From the NCBI GenBank assembly GCA_964492185.1, contig CAZBJH010000124.1:1-9529 (forward strand): 9,529 bases of DNA, given 5' to 3'. This stretch comes from JAFGSZ01 sp964492185. GTDB lineage: Bacteria > Bacteroidota > Bacteroidia > Bacteroidales > UBA10428. Below the pieces are notes generated by a model, which was not told the origin of the DNA, ran no database searches, and saw only the letters and a program-made list of their open reading frames with translations. The position numbers were made by a program, and so were the translations under genes. Numbering within the stretch: the stretch's first letter is position 1; the number at the start of each line of letters is the position of its first letter. Below, one piece after another: positions 1-7,846 of the stretch.

Positions 1-7
1 AGAGGAC

Positions 8-43
8 GGAAAATAAAATAGGAGGAAAACTATTTTATTTTCC
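8..43. terminator. Strong AT-rich inverted repeat after the giant gene
   Basis: Positions 8-21 and 30-43 are perfect 14-bp complementary arms around an 8-nt loop. The hairpin begins about 30 nt past the stop codon of the minus-strand gene, a good place for a terminator. In the minus direction the 3' arm is itself T-rich (CTATTTTATTTTCC), but no clean T-run follows the stem. It is therefore not a textbook intrinsic terminator and may act on both strands. An overlapping second pairing, 21-29 with 38-46 (9 bp), is also perfect. Confidence 0.55.
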
Positions 44-75
44 TCCTACTCGATTATTACACTTGCAATTATCTG

Positions 76-3000
76 TTATAAGGGTATAAATTCTACTCTC
101 CTGTTGTTTGCCCTTCCTTCACGGGTAGCATTTGTATCGATTGGTACGGATTCACCAAATCCTTTCGTTTCAAGCCTGTCTCCGTCAATTCCGAACTTGA
201 TCAGACTTTCTTTTACTGAAGCAGCCCTTTGTTCTGACAGTAACATGTTCGATGATTCACTACCCTGACTATCGGTATGCCCTTCGATGCTGAATCGCAG
301 CTCAGGATGTTCCTTCATGAATGATGCTATCCGGCTGATCTCGATAAATGACTCCTCTTTGATATCTGATTTTCCTACATCAAACAGGATATCATGTGAT
401 ACGAACTTACCCTGTGATATGATCTTTTCGTAAATCGTTGCTCCTTCTTCGGGTGTTTCCACGACACAACCATTCGCGTCGGTAACGGTCACCGTATACT
501 GGCCTTCGGCCAATCCTGTTACGTCCTGGGTGGTTTTACCATGGCTCCATAAGTAATCATACGGGGCGACACCGCCTGTTACGCTGATAAATATAGCACC
601 GCTGGTATCACCACAGCATTTCACATTCCTTGCCGAGTCTACTTTCAATACCAGCCTTGGCGGTTCGTTAACCGTAGTTTTTATTGTACGGTTACAGCCA
701 TTGGCATCTGAAACGAGTGCTGAATAATCACCGGCCGGTATATCGGTCAGGTTTTGTTTGCTAGCACCATTATTCCACCGGAATGAATAGGGCGGTGTTC
801 CCCCGTCAGCACTTATTGTAATACTACCATTTTCATCACCGTAACATTCATTATGGGTAACACTAACAAGTTCCGAAATAAAAGGCGTAGGTTCGGTTAT
901 GGTTGCTTCAAGCTGTGATTCACAACCATTACCTTCCTTAACAATCACCGAATACGAACCTGCAGGAACACCTAACAGATCCTGGCCTGTATGTCCGTTA
1001 CTCCACTGATACGAATAGGGTGCCGTGCCTTCCGATACGGAAATGAGCACGGAACCATTACTTTGGCCGTTACAGGTTATATGATTGACTGCATCGATAT
1101 TAGTGTACAATTCAGGTGGTTCATTAACCACGGCCTGTGTTGTTTGTACACAACCGTTTGCATCAGTAACAGTCAGATCATACGTTCCTGCCAGCAAATT
1201 GTGAATATCCCTTGATGTGGCACCATTACTCCATTTGTAGGCATACGGTTCCTTACCTCCCTTGACCGACATGGTGATACTGCCCTGTTCATCGCCACTG
1301 CAACGATTATTATTTATTGAAGCCGTTTCAACGATCAATGGCAGGGGTTCTTCAATCTCTGCTGATGTAATACCTGTACAACCATTACCATCAATGACTT
1401 TGAGTGTATAGCTTCCGGCAGCTACGTTCAACAGGTCCTGTGTTGTCGCGCCATTACTCCATGAATAAGTATAGGGCTCAACACCACCGGTAACTGCAGC
1501 ATCGATCGATCCGGCAGTATTGCCAAAGCAGTTGATATGCTCTACACGTGCAACAGATGCCAGTAATGACGGCGGTTCGTTAATGGTTGCTTCAAGCGAC
1601 AACTCGCATCCCTGAGCATCAGTGACTTTCACACTATAATCACCGGCAGGTATTGAACTTTGATTCTGATCCGTGCTGCCATTGTTCCAATCGAACCGGT
1701 AAGGTAATGTACCTCCCCGGACATCAATATTTATTGCACCTTCTTCAGCACCGTGACAATCAATGTCATTAACATTCACTATGCGGCCGGTTAAAGCTGT
1801 CGGTTCGGTAATTTCTGTTGACAGGTTACTGACACACCCGTTGGAATCCGTAATAGCTACACTATATTGACCTGCAACCAGATCCTGGATAGCAGCTAAG
1901 GTATCACCGGTATTCCATTCGTATGTATAAGGCGGTGTTCCTCCTGTTACGGAAGTAGTGATCGTTCCTTTGCTTTCTCCTTTACAGGGTACGTTCTGTA
2001 CAGAACCAAAACTGGCAAGCATTGCCGGTGGCTCATTTACAGTGGCACTTATTGTTTGCACACATTGATTGGCATCAACAACTTTTACCGTGTAATTGCC
2101 TGCCATAACATCCGTAAGATCCTCTTCCTTTGATCCGTGGTTCCAGTTATATTCGTAAGGTGGCGTACCTCCCCTTACCGAAATATTCACATCCCCTTTA
2201 CGTTCACCGTGACATTTAATATGACCGACATGCAGCAAGGCTACTTCAAGAGGTTCAGGCTTGGTTAGCCTGACACTGTCTGACAGTGTACAACCACGGG
2301 CATCTTTCACTGTAATCTTATAATTACCTGATGTCAGTCCTTTAAGATCCTGGGTAGTGGCCCCGGTATTCCAGGCAAACATATAAGGTGTGGTTCCGCC
2401 CCGTACCCTTGTTTTTATTACCCCGTTATTTAATTCATAACAGGTGGGGTTCAACACGGAGTCGATCTCCAGCGAGAATAACGGAGGCTGATTAATGGTT
2501 ACTTTCAATGTCTTGCTGGCAGTGTTTGCATCCGTTACTGTTAATTCATAATCGCCGGCAGGTACCCTGATTAATTCATTAAGTGTTACCCCGTTATTCC
2601 ATGAATAGCGATAGGGTTTGACTCCTCCCCGTACCGATGTCTTAATATAGCCGGTATGATCGCCATAACAATAGATATGATGAACAGAATCAATGCTGAT
2701 CTTTATCTCATCGGGCTGTTCAATATCCACATCCAGATCCTTTCGGCAACCGTTTGCATCCTGAACGATCACTGAATAGTTCCCGGCAACAAGATCCCGG
2801 ATGTTTTGTGTTACTGCCCCGTTACTCCAGCTATAGTTATAAGGCGATTCGCCTCCGTCGACATGTAGATTGATACTTCCGTCCTGCCTTCCATATTCCA
2901 TGATATGTTTAACCTGGTCGATGGCAACATTGAGCATGGGCGGTTCGGTAATATCTGCCTCCAGGGTTTGTATACAGCCGTTGGCATCCTGGACTTTCAC

Positions 3001-6000
3001 ATCATAATGGCCGGCACCGGCATTTCTGATATCCTGTTCTTCACTACCGTTACTCCATGAATAAATGTAAGGTGTTACTCCTCCTTTAACAGAAATATTG
3101 ATACTACCGGTTTCCCGGTCTTTACATAACACATCCTGAACAGATACGATATCAGCAATAAGTGGTTCAGGCTGATCAATCGATGCCATAAGATTTTGTT
3201 GACAACCATTGGCATCTGTAATTTCAACCTGATATTCACCGGCTGCCAGACCGGATATATCTTCGATGGTTTCACCATTGCTCCATGAATACTGATAAGG
3301 AAGTGTACCTCCTGTTACATCGATACTGATAGCTCCTGTACTGTCGCCATAGCAATTGATATCTCTGACATCAACAATGGATGCGACAAGCGGCTCAGGC
3401 TGACGGATATGGGCACTGATCTCTTTACTGCATCCCTGCTTATCAACGACATTGACCGTGTAGCTTCCGGCAACCAGGCCGGATAAATCTTCGGTAGTCT
3501 CACCATTGCTCCAGCTGTACAAATAAGGCTCTACACCTCCCTGTACAGAAAGGTCGATTGCCCCGTTATTACCGCCAAAGCACATGATATCTTCCGTAGA
3601 GAAAACGGACAGCTCAAGTGCCGCGGGCTCTGTGATCTCTGCTGAAAGACTCTTTGAACAGCCTGTAGCACCGGTTACCATAACCGTGTAATTACCCGCG
3701 GCAAGATTGGATAAATCCTGTGTTGAATCGCCGTTCGACCATTCATAAGTATAAGGCGTTACACTACCTTTTACAAAAATATCAATAGCACCATTTTGCT
3801 CACCATAACACGGGTTATCGACTGTTGAGATCAACTCGAGCTCAAGTTCCGTCGGCTGTTCGAGTACAGCTTCCAGTGTATCGGTACAACCGTTATTATC
3901 AGTGGCGATCAGGGTGTATGTCCCTGCTACCAGATTCTCAATATCCTTTGTTGTTTCTTCATTGTTCCATAAGAATGAATAAGGCTCTACACCTCCCTCA
4001 AATGATGTATGAACGGCAGCATTTGCATCGCCGTGACAACGAATCTCGGTGATACCGGTAATCTCGCCTTTAAATGCAGGGGGTTCGTTAATCGAAAGAT
4101 TCACACTGGTAATACAGGATTTTGCATCGCTTACTATCAATGTATAATCACCAGCCCCGACACCGGAGAGATCTTTTGTTTCAGCCCCGTTACTCCACTG
4201 ATAGGAATAAGGTTCCACACCGCCTTCAACACTTATTTCAGCTGCTCCTGTTTTAAAGCCATGACATTTGACATGCGTTACCTGATCAATGGTAGCGGAG
4301 AGACGGGAATTCTGTTCAACAGTAGCCTCAAGCCCGGTCTCACAACCATTCTGATCATTTACAGTCAGTGTATAATTACCAGCCTTAATACCCGCTAAAT
4401 TCTGTGTTGATGCACCATTGCTCCATTTGTATATATACGGGGGGATACCGCCGCTGACAGATACATCGACAGCCCCGGTCAGCTCATTAAAACAGTCTAT
4501 ATTGGTAATTTGATCAATGCTGCTGGTAAGTTCCGTGGGCTCTTCTACCGTGGCACTCAATGTATTGATACATCCTTTGTCATCCGTAATAATTACATTG
4601 TAATTACCAGCCTTGATCTGCTCATTATTTCTTGTCATACTTCCGTCGCTCCACTCAAAGGAATAAGGTGCAGTACCACCACTGACACTCAGGTTTATTG
4701 CACCGGTCGAATCACCCTTACACTTCACATCGGTTATCCCGGTGAAACGTGATTCAAGAAGCGGCGGTTCACTGATCTCTACATCCAGGGTTTTTTCACA
4801 CCCCTCGTTATCGGTTACGATCAGGTTATATTGACCTGCTTTAATATTGGTAAGATTAGGTGTTTCAGCACCGTTACTCCAGCTATAATTATATGGAGAT
4901 ACACCACCGTTAACCGATATACTTACCGAACCTTCGGCTTCACCATAGCAATTAATATCCACAATTTCCGAAGTTCCAACTTCAAGTTGCGGGTTCTGCT
5001 CAATGGTAACCTCCAATGTATCCACACAATGATTATTGTCGATCACCTGCACAAAATAATCACCGGCAGGTACTTTGGTTATATCCTGGGTTTTGGCACC
5101 GTTACTCCAGTTATATGAATAAGGGGGCGTACCGCCCGTTACATTGATATCTGCTATACCCTGTTGATCGCCATAGCATAAGTTATGGCTGAGCGACTGC
5201 AGGTTGGATACCAGTTCGGCAGGCTGCTCAATAGTACCTTCCACTGTTTTAACCATTCCATGTGCATCAGTTACAATAAGGCTGTAGGTACCCGCGCCCA
5301 GGTTCCTGATATCTTCGGTGGCGGCACCATTGCTCCATTCAAAATCGTATGGTGTTACACCACCGGTCACATCAACATCGATAAACCCGTTTCTCTCACC
5401 ATAACATTTAATATGCCCCAGGTTCTTTATTTCAGCCTCAAGCTTCGTTGGCTGTTCGATGTTAACGCTCATCGTATTTACACAATTATTTGCATCCGTG
5501 ATCCTGCAGGTATAATTATTGGCAGGGATGTTGGCAATATCTTTTGTTGTTGCACCGTTGCTCCATTCATAGTTATACGGGGGAATACCGCCGCTCACAT
5601 TAAGGTATATGGCACCATTCGATTCACCGAAATTAACAACATCTTTTACCTCTGAAATTTCAACATCAATTCTTTCAGGTTCTGTTATTTCCTGTGTTAA
5701 CTGTTTGGTACAATTTCTCGCATCCTGTACTAAAAGATTGTATTCACCGGCTGATAATCCCGCCAGATCTTCAGTAGTAGCTAAACTATCATTCCAGTTA
5801 TATGTATATGGTTTGACACCACCTTCAACATGTATATCAATAGCACCGCTTCTGTCCCCGGCACAATAAATATTTCTTACTTCTTCAAGATTGATGATAA
5901 TCGGATCCGGTTCAAATACCCGGGTTGAATATGTTTCCAGGCACCCCCGGCTGTCAGTAACCTGTACCGTATATTTACCGGCAGTAAGGTTATTCAAATC

Positions 6001-6690
6001 CTCGCTTGTTTCACCTGTTGTCCATCTGTATTGGTACGGAGGCACACCACCTGTTACATCAATATCAATTGTACCGGTATTATCACCCGCGCATTCAACA
6101 TTCTGGACTTTCTCATCAGACCGTACGATTAAAGGATTTTGTTTAATCTCGGCCGAGATAATTTCCTGGCAGTGATTGGCATCAGTTACCAATAGTGCAT
6201 ACTCACCGGCAGAAACATTAACCAGATCTTCCGAGTTTGACTGGTTACTCCAGCTGTAGGTATATGGTTTAACACCACCACGTACCGTAACATCGATCAT
6301 ACCCCTCTTAAATCCGTAACACAATATATCCGCTATGGAGTCGATCCCGATTGTTAGTTTTTCGGGTTGATTGACTTCAACCTCCAAACTATCGGGACAT
6401 CCATGCGCATCATGAACAAGCACTTTGTATTTTCCGGCAGCAAGACCGGCTATATCCTGGGAGGTTGCGCCGTTGCTCCACTTATATTTGTATGGAGGCA
6501 CACCACCGGACACCATAATATCAATAGCGCCCTTTTGATCACCATGACAGGAAACATGCAACACGGAATTCAGCTTTACCTCAACCTCAGTGGTTTGGGT
6601 AATCCTTGTTCCTTCTTGTGCAAATATTGATTCCTGAAAAGATGAATAAAAAAAGGCAAGAACCAGAAATAATAGGTAAAATCTTTTCAT
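76..6690 (-). CDS. Giant SprB-repeat surface protein with C-terminal OmpA-like domain
   Basis: The product is 2204 residues and probably acts as a cell-surface or envelope-spanning adhesin or structural rod. Residues 1-25 form a signal peptide (MKRF, a hydrophobic stretch, ending near IFAQ). Residues 48-2082 are 27 tandem units resembling the SprB repeat, with the pattern CxG...GGxxPYxYxWSNG...AGxYxVxVTDANGC...EP. Residues from about 2083 to 2204 are an OmpA C-terminal-like domain with ILFDVGKSDIK, GHTDSQG, LSEQRA and a terminal NNRRVEF. The putative diaminopimelate-contacting residues D2140 and R2155 are 15 apart, as in the family. The open frame extends eight codons upstream, but the first of those is TTG; the ATG at 6690 directly precedes a good signal peptide and is preferred. 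SprB of Flavobacterium johnsoniae is a gliding adhesin exported by the type IX system. This protein lacks a recognisable type IX C-terminal sorting domain, so the family name describes the repeats and not a proven gliding role. Confidence 0.93.
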   Translation of the reverse strand: MKRFYLLFLVLAFFYSSFQESIFAQEGTRITQTTEVEVKLNSVLHVSCHGDQKGAIDIMVSGGVPPYKYKWSNGATSQDIAGLAAGKYKVLVHDAHGCPDSLEVEVNQPEKLTIGIDSIADILCYGFKRGMIDVTVRGGVKPYTYSWSNQSNSEDLVNVSAGEYALLVTDANHCQEIISAEIKQNPLIVRSDEKVQNVECAGDNTGTIDIDVTGGVPPYQYRWTTGETSEDLNNLTAGKYTVQVTDSRGCLETYSTRVFEPDPIIINLEEVRNIYCAGDRSGAIDIHVEGGVKPYTYNWNDSLATTEDLAGLSAGEYNLLVQDARNCTKQLTQEITEPERIDVEISEVKDVVNFGESNGAIYLNVSGGIPPYNYEWSNGATTKDIANIPANNYTCRITDANNCVNTMSVNIEQPTKLEAEIKNLGHIKCYGERNGFIDVDVTGGVTPYDFEWSNGAATEDIRNLGAGTYSLIVTDAHGMVKTVEGTIEQPAELVSNLQSLSHNLCYGDQQGIADINVTGGTPPYSYNWSNGAKTQDITKVPAGDYFVQVIDNNHCVDTLEVTIEQNPQLEVGTSEIVDINCYGEAEGSVSISVNGGVSPYNYSWSNGAETPNLTNIKAGQYNLIVTDNEGCEKTLDVEISEPPLLESRFTGITDVKCKGDSTGAINLSVSGGTAPYSFEWSDGSMTRNNEQIKAGNYNVIITDDKGCINTLSATVEEPTELTSSIDQITNIDCFNELTGAVDVSVSGGIPPYIYKWSNGASTQNLAGIKAGNYTLTVNDQNGCETGLEATVEQNSRLSATIDQVTHVKCHGFKTGAAEISVEGGVEPYSYQWSNGAETKDLSGVGAGDYTLIVSDAKSCITSVNLSINEPPAFKGEITGITEIRCHGDANAAVHTSFEGGVEPYSFLWNNEETTKDIENLVAGTYTLIATDNNGCTDTLEAVLEQPTELELELISTVDNPCYGEQNGAIDIFVKGSVTPYTYEWSNGDSTQDLSNLAAGNYTVMVTGATGCSKSLSAEITEPAALELSVFSTEDIMCFGGNNGAIDLSVQGGVEPYLYSWSNGETTEDLSGLVAGSYTVNVVDKQGCSKEISAHIRQPEPLVASIVDVRDINCYGDSTGAISIDVTGGTLPYQYSWSNGETIEDISGLAAGEYQVEITDANGCQQNLMASIDQPEPLIADIVSVQDVLCKDRETGSINISVKGGVTPYIYSWSNGSEEQDIRNAGAGHYDVKVQDANGCIQTLEADITEPPMLNVAIDQVKHIMEYGRQDGSINLHVDGGESPYNYSWSNGAVTQNIRDLVAGNYSVIVQDANGCRKDLDVDIEQPDEIKISIDSVHHIYCYGDHTGYIKTSVRGGVKPYRYSWNNGVTLNELIRVPAGDYELTVTDANTASKTLKVTINQPPLFSLEIDSVLNPTCYELNNGVIKTRVRGGTTPYMFAWNTGATTQDLKGLTSGNYKITVKDARGCTLSDSVRLTKPEPLEVALLHVGHIKCHGERKGDVNISVRGGTPPYEYNWNHGSKEEDLTDVMAGNYTVKVVDANQCVQTISATVNEPPAMLASFGSVQNVPCKGESKGTITTSVTGGTPPYTYEWNTGDTLAAIQDLVAGQYSVAITDSNGCVSNLSTEITEPTALTGRIVNVNDIDCHGAEEGAINIDVRGGTLPYRFDWNNGSTDQNQSSIPAGDYSVKVTDAQGCELSLEATINEPPSLLASVARVEHINCFGNTAGSIDAAVTGGVEPYTYSWSNGATTQDLLNVAAGSYTLKVIDGNGCTGITSAEIEEPLPLIVETASINNNRCSGDEQGSITMSVKGGKEPYAYKWSNGATSRDIHNLLAGTYDLTVTDANGCVQTTQAVVNEPPELYTNIDAVNHITCNGQSNGSVLISVSEGTAPYSYQWSNGHTGQDLLGVPAGSYSVIVKEGNGCESQLEATITEPTPFISELVSVTHNECYGDENGSITISADGGTPPYSFRWNNGASKQNLTDIPAGDYSALVSDANGCNRTIKTTVNEPPRLVLKVDSARNVKCCGDTSGAIFISVTGGVAPYDYLWSHGKTTQDVTGLAEGQYTVTVTDANGCVVETPEEGATIYEKIISQGKFVSHDILFDVGKSDIKEESFIEISRIASFMKEHPELRFSIEGHTDSQGSESSNMLLSEQRAASVKESLIKFGIDGDRLETKGFGESVPIDTNATREGRANNRRVEFIPL
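79..444 (-). other. OmpA-like peptidoglycan-binding domain of the giant protein
   Basis: This segment encodes the last 122 residues. It shows the usual order of the OmpA C-terminal fold: a first strand with ILFDVGKSDIK, a helix ending in MKEHPEL, a strand with FSIEGHTD, a helix with LSEQRAASV, then ETKGFGES and a terminal RRVEF. The domain normally binds peptidoglycan in the periplasm. There is no eight-stranded barrel in front of it, so the repeats are tethered to the wall directly. Confidence 0.92.
445..6549 (-). repeat. 27 tandem 228-bp SprB-type repeat units
   Basis: Counting from the first conserved cysteine, unit 1 spans 6549-6322. All complete units are 76 codons except unit 4 (5865-5635), which has one extra residue in its WNDSLATTED segment. 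Unit 27 (618-445) is cut after 58 residues, where the OmpA-like domain begins. Conserved positions are Cys1 (position 1), a Gly at position 3, GGxxPY near 15-20, W near 24, AGxY near 38-41, DxxxC with Cys2 at position 51, and a Pro near 62. Units are clearly related in protein but well diverged in DNA, so this is an old, selected array and not a recent expansion. Units 5 and 17 lack Cys1; units 6 and 18 lack Cys2. Units 10, 16 and 19 have lost the Gly after Cys1. Confidence 0.92.
6616..6690 (-). other. Signal peptide of the giant protein
   Basis: The 25 codons after the ATG encode Lys-Arg, then a hydrophobic run (FYLLFLVLAFF), then a polar end ESIFAQ with a plausible cleavage after the Ala. 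There is no lipobox cysteine, so this is a type I Sec signal and not a lipoprotein signal. This supports choosing the ATG over the in-frame TTG eight codons upstream. Confidence 0.85.
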
Positions 6691-7209
6691 AAGTATTATT
6701 GTATAAAAAAACAAATTATATTATCTATACGACCGGAATGAAAATTAGGTTATAAATTATTTATTGAATTTCAAATAAATACGGTTTGCTATAATGATAT
6801 TTATCATAATACCGGGCTATTCAGGTTTCTCTGAAAAAACTCACACTTGTCTGTATGTTCTTAAAACAAATCATTAGGGTTTGTCAATAAACTCATAGTG
6901 TTTGTTCAGAATGTTCGAGATCAAGGCGTGCAAAAATTTATGCTAAGCTTAAAGAAATTGGGATTTCTGGAACTCCGACTTTTTTCCCTTATAACATAGC
7001 TTATCCTAAATAGTGTCCGTCTATAAAGTTGTCAAAATGTTTAACCGAATAACGTAAGCTAATGACGGTAATATTCCTTTTAAATAAACCGACACAAGAA
7101 ACGGATTCCCGCCTACAGAAAATGCCGTTAAAAAAAATCAGGACGGGTACCGTTAAAAAATCTTTGCTGTCCGATGGCAGTAATGCTAAAAAAGTGATAA
7201 AATGGAACA
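6691..7209. other. Divergent intergenic region without a convincing gene
   Basis: This stretch of about 520 bp separates the minus-strand giant gene from the plus-strand regulator. It should hold both promoters, but I could not find a convincing Bacteroidota-type -33/-7 pair for either gene. It contains an FNR-box-like inverted repeat (6794-6807). It also has a plus-strand frame open from 6891 to a TAG at 7011-7013 that reads like a protein C-terminus but has no plausible start. A 54-codon frame at 7062-7226 overlaps the regulator start by 17 nt. Neither short frame resembles anything I can name. Confidence 0.6.
6794..6807. promoter_or_regulatory. FNR-box-like inverted repeat upstream of the giant gene
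   Basis: ATGATA and TATCAT are perfect 6-bp arms separated by TT. The core reads TGAT-N4-ATCA, the half-site layout of FNR-type boxes (TTGAT-N4-ATCAA) with the outer bases changed. It lies about 104-117 bp upstream of the giant gene's ATG and about 400 bp from the Crp/Fnr-family gene. AT-rich DNA gives such short palindromes by chance, so the assignment as an operator is tentative. Confidence 0.3.
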
Positions 7210-7776
7210 ATGAAAGAAATATATAACATCTTTTGCAAAATATATCCCCTGTCAACGAATGACATTGATAAAATATCGGGTATTATAGAAATCGTTCACT
7301 ATGAAAAAATGATTGATTTTGTAAGTATTAATTCTCATAATAATTATGAATATATTGTTATCGATGGAGTTTGCAGGAGTTACGTTATTGATTTTGAAGG
7401 AAATGATGCGACATTATCTTTTTTTGCCTCCGGTGATGCAATACCTCCTAATCAGGTAAGAATGTTAAATGGTAAATCAGTATACAACATTCAGGCATTA
7501 ACTTTAGCAAAGGTGGCATGCTTTAATAGTAAAGCTTTTTCAGAACTGATGATGGACAATAAAGAGATTGAAAAATGGGGCAGAACAGTTTTTAATATTG
7601 AATTAAAGAATAAAGTTGAAAAAGAAATTGTATTAATTGCCTTATCGGCCAAAGACCGTTTGTTACAATTTAGAAACCGGTATCCCTGTCTTGAAAATTT
7701 AATTCCTCACAAATATATTGCATCATATCTGGGTATTTCTCCTGTTTCACTTAGCAGGCTTAGAGGTATGAAATAA
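7210..7776 (+). CDS. Crp/Fnr family transcriptional regulator
   Basis: The product is 188 residues, close to the usual length of short Bacteroidota Crp/Fnr proteins. Residues of about 15-110 form a cyclic-nucleotide-binding-like beta-roll: the segment around EYIVIDGVCRSYVIDFEG is the typical double strand, followed by ATLSFFASGDAIPP. A long helix with KEIVLIALSAKDRLLQF links it to a C-terminal helix-turn-helix, IPHKYIASYLGISPVSLSRLR, which runs almost to the end of the protein, as is common in this group. No cysteine cluster typical of an FNR iron-sulfur sensor is visible, and the ligand cannot be told. The start at 7210 has no Shine-Dalgarno. A three-codon ATG-GAA-CAA-TGA reading overlaps it and may be meaningless. 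It lies 70 bp before the hydrolase gene in the same direction and diverges from the giant gene. Confidence 0.9.
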   Translation: MKEIYNIFCKIYPLSTNDIDKISGIIEIVHYEKMIDFVSINSHNNYEYIVIDGVCRSYVIDFEGNDATLSFFASGDAIPPNQVRMLNGKSVYNIQALTLAKVACFNSKAFSELMMDNKEIEKWGRTVFNIELKNKVEKEIVLIALSAKDRLLQFRNRYPCLENLIPHKYIASYLGISPVSLSRLRGMK

Positions 7777-7786
7777 AAATTATATT

Positions 7787-7800
7787 TTAACAATTGTTAA
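7787..7800. promoter_or_regulatory. 14-bp perfect palindrome between the regulator and hydrolase genes
   Basis: The sequence TTAACAATTGTTAA is its own reverse complement. It starts 10 nt after the regulator's stop and ends 46 nt before the hydrolase ATG, where an operator of the adjacent regulator would be expected. It does not match the FNR or CRP consensus and is AT-rich, so an operator role is a guess. It has no spacer and is too short to form a stable RNA hairpin. Confidence 0.3.
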
Positions 7801-7846
7801 TGCATGCTGAATATTTAAAATATTTCTTTGTAAAAAAAAAGATACA

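Noticed and set aside
3075..3506. Minus-strand open frames of 63-67 codons at 3075-3278 and 3315-3506
   Set aside because: They are out-of-frame readings within the repeat-coding sequence on the same strand as the giant gene.
445..6549. CRISPR-like or mobile regularly spaced repeat
   Set aside because: The 228-bp period is exactly 76 codons in one open frame, with protein-level conservation and diverged DNA, so it is a coding repeat.
3825..6630. Several plus-strand open frames of 75-156 codons inside the giant gene (for example 5185-5655 and 4009-4398)
   Set aside because: They lie opposite the 228-bp repeats and recur in phase with them. Their products have no domain or composition of real proteins, while the minus frame is unbroken over 2204 codons with clear repeats and domains.
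6691..6714. In-frame start eight codons upstream of the chosen ATG of the giant gene
   Set aside because: The codon at 6714-6712 is TTG, and the added residues would put a hydrophobic extension before a standard Lys-Arg signal peptide start.
7062..7226. 54-codon plus-strand frame overlapping the regulator start by 17 nt
   Set aside because: It is a short, lysine-rich product with no recognised similarity and no translation signal. It could be a small leader gene, but nothing in the sequence supports it.
7001..7255. 84-codon minus-strand open frame overlapping the start of the regulator gene
   Set aside because: It is antisense to the clearly coding regulator start, with no recognisable domain or plausible signal; its hydrophobic look comes from A-rich plus-strand DNA.
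7801..7846. Bacteroidota-type promoter before the hydrolase (TTG at 7794 and TTTCTTTG at 7823)
   Set aside because: The -7 element lacks the TA start and the spacing to the upstream TTG is about 26 nt, longer than the usual 19-21.
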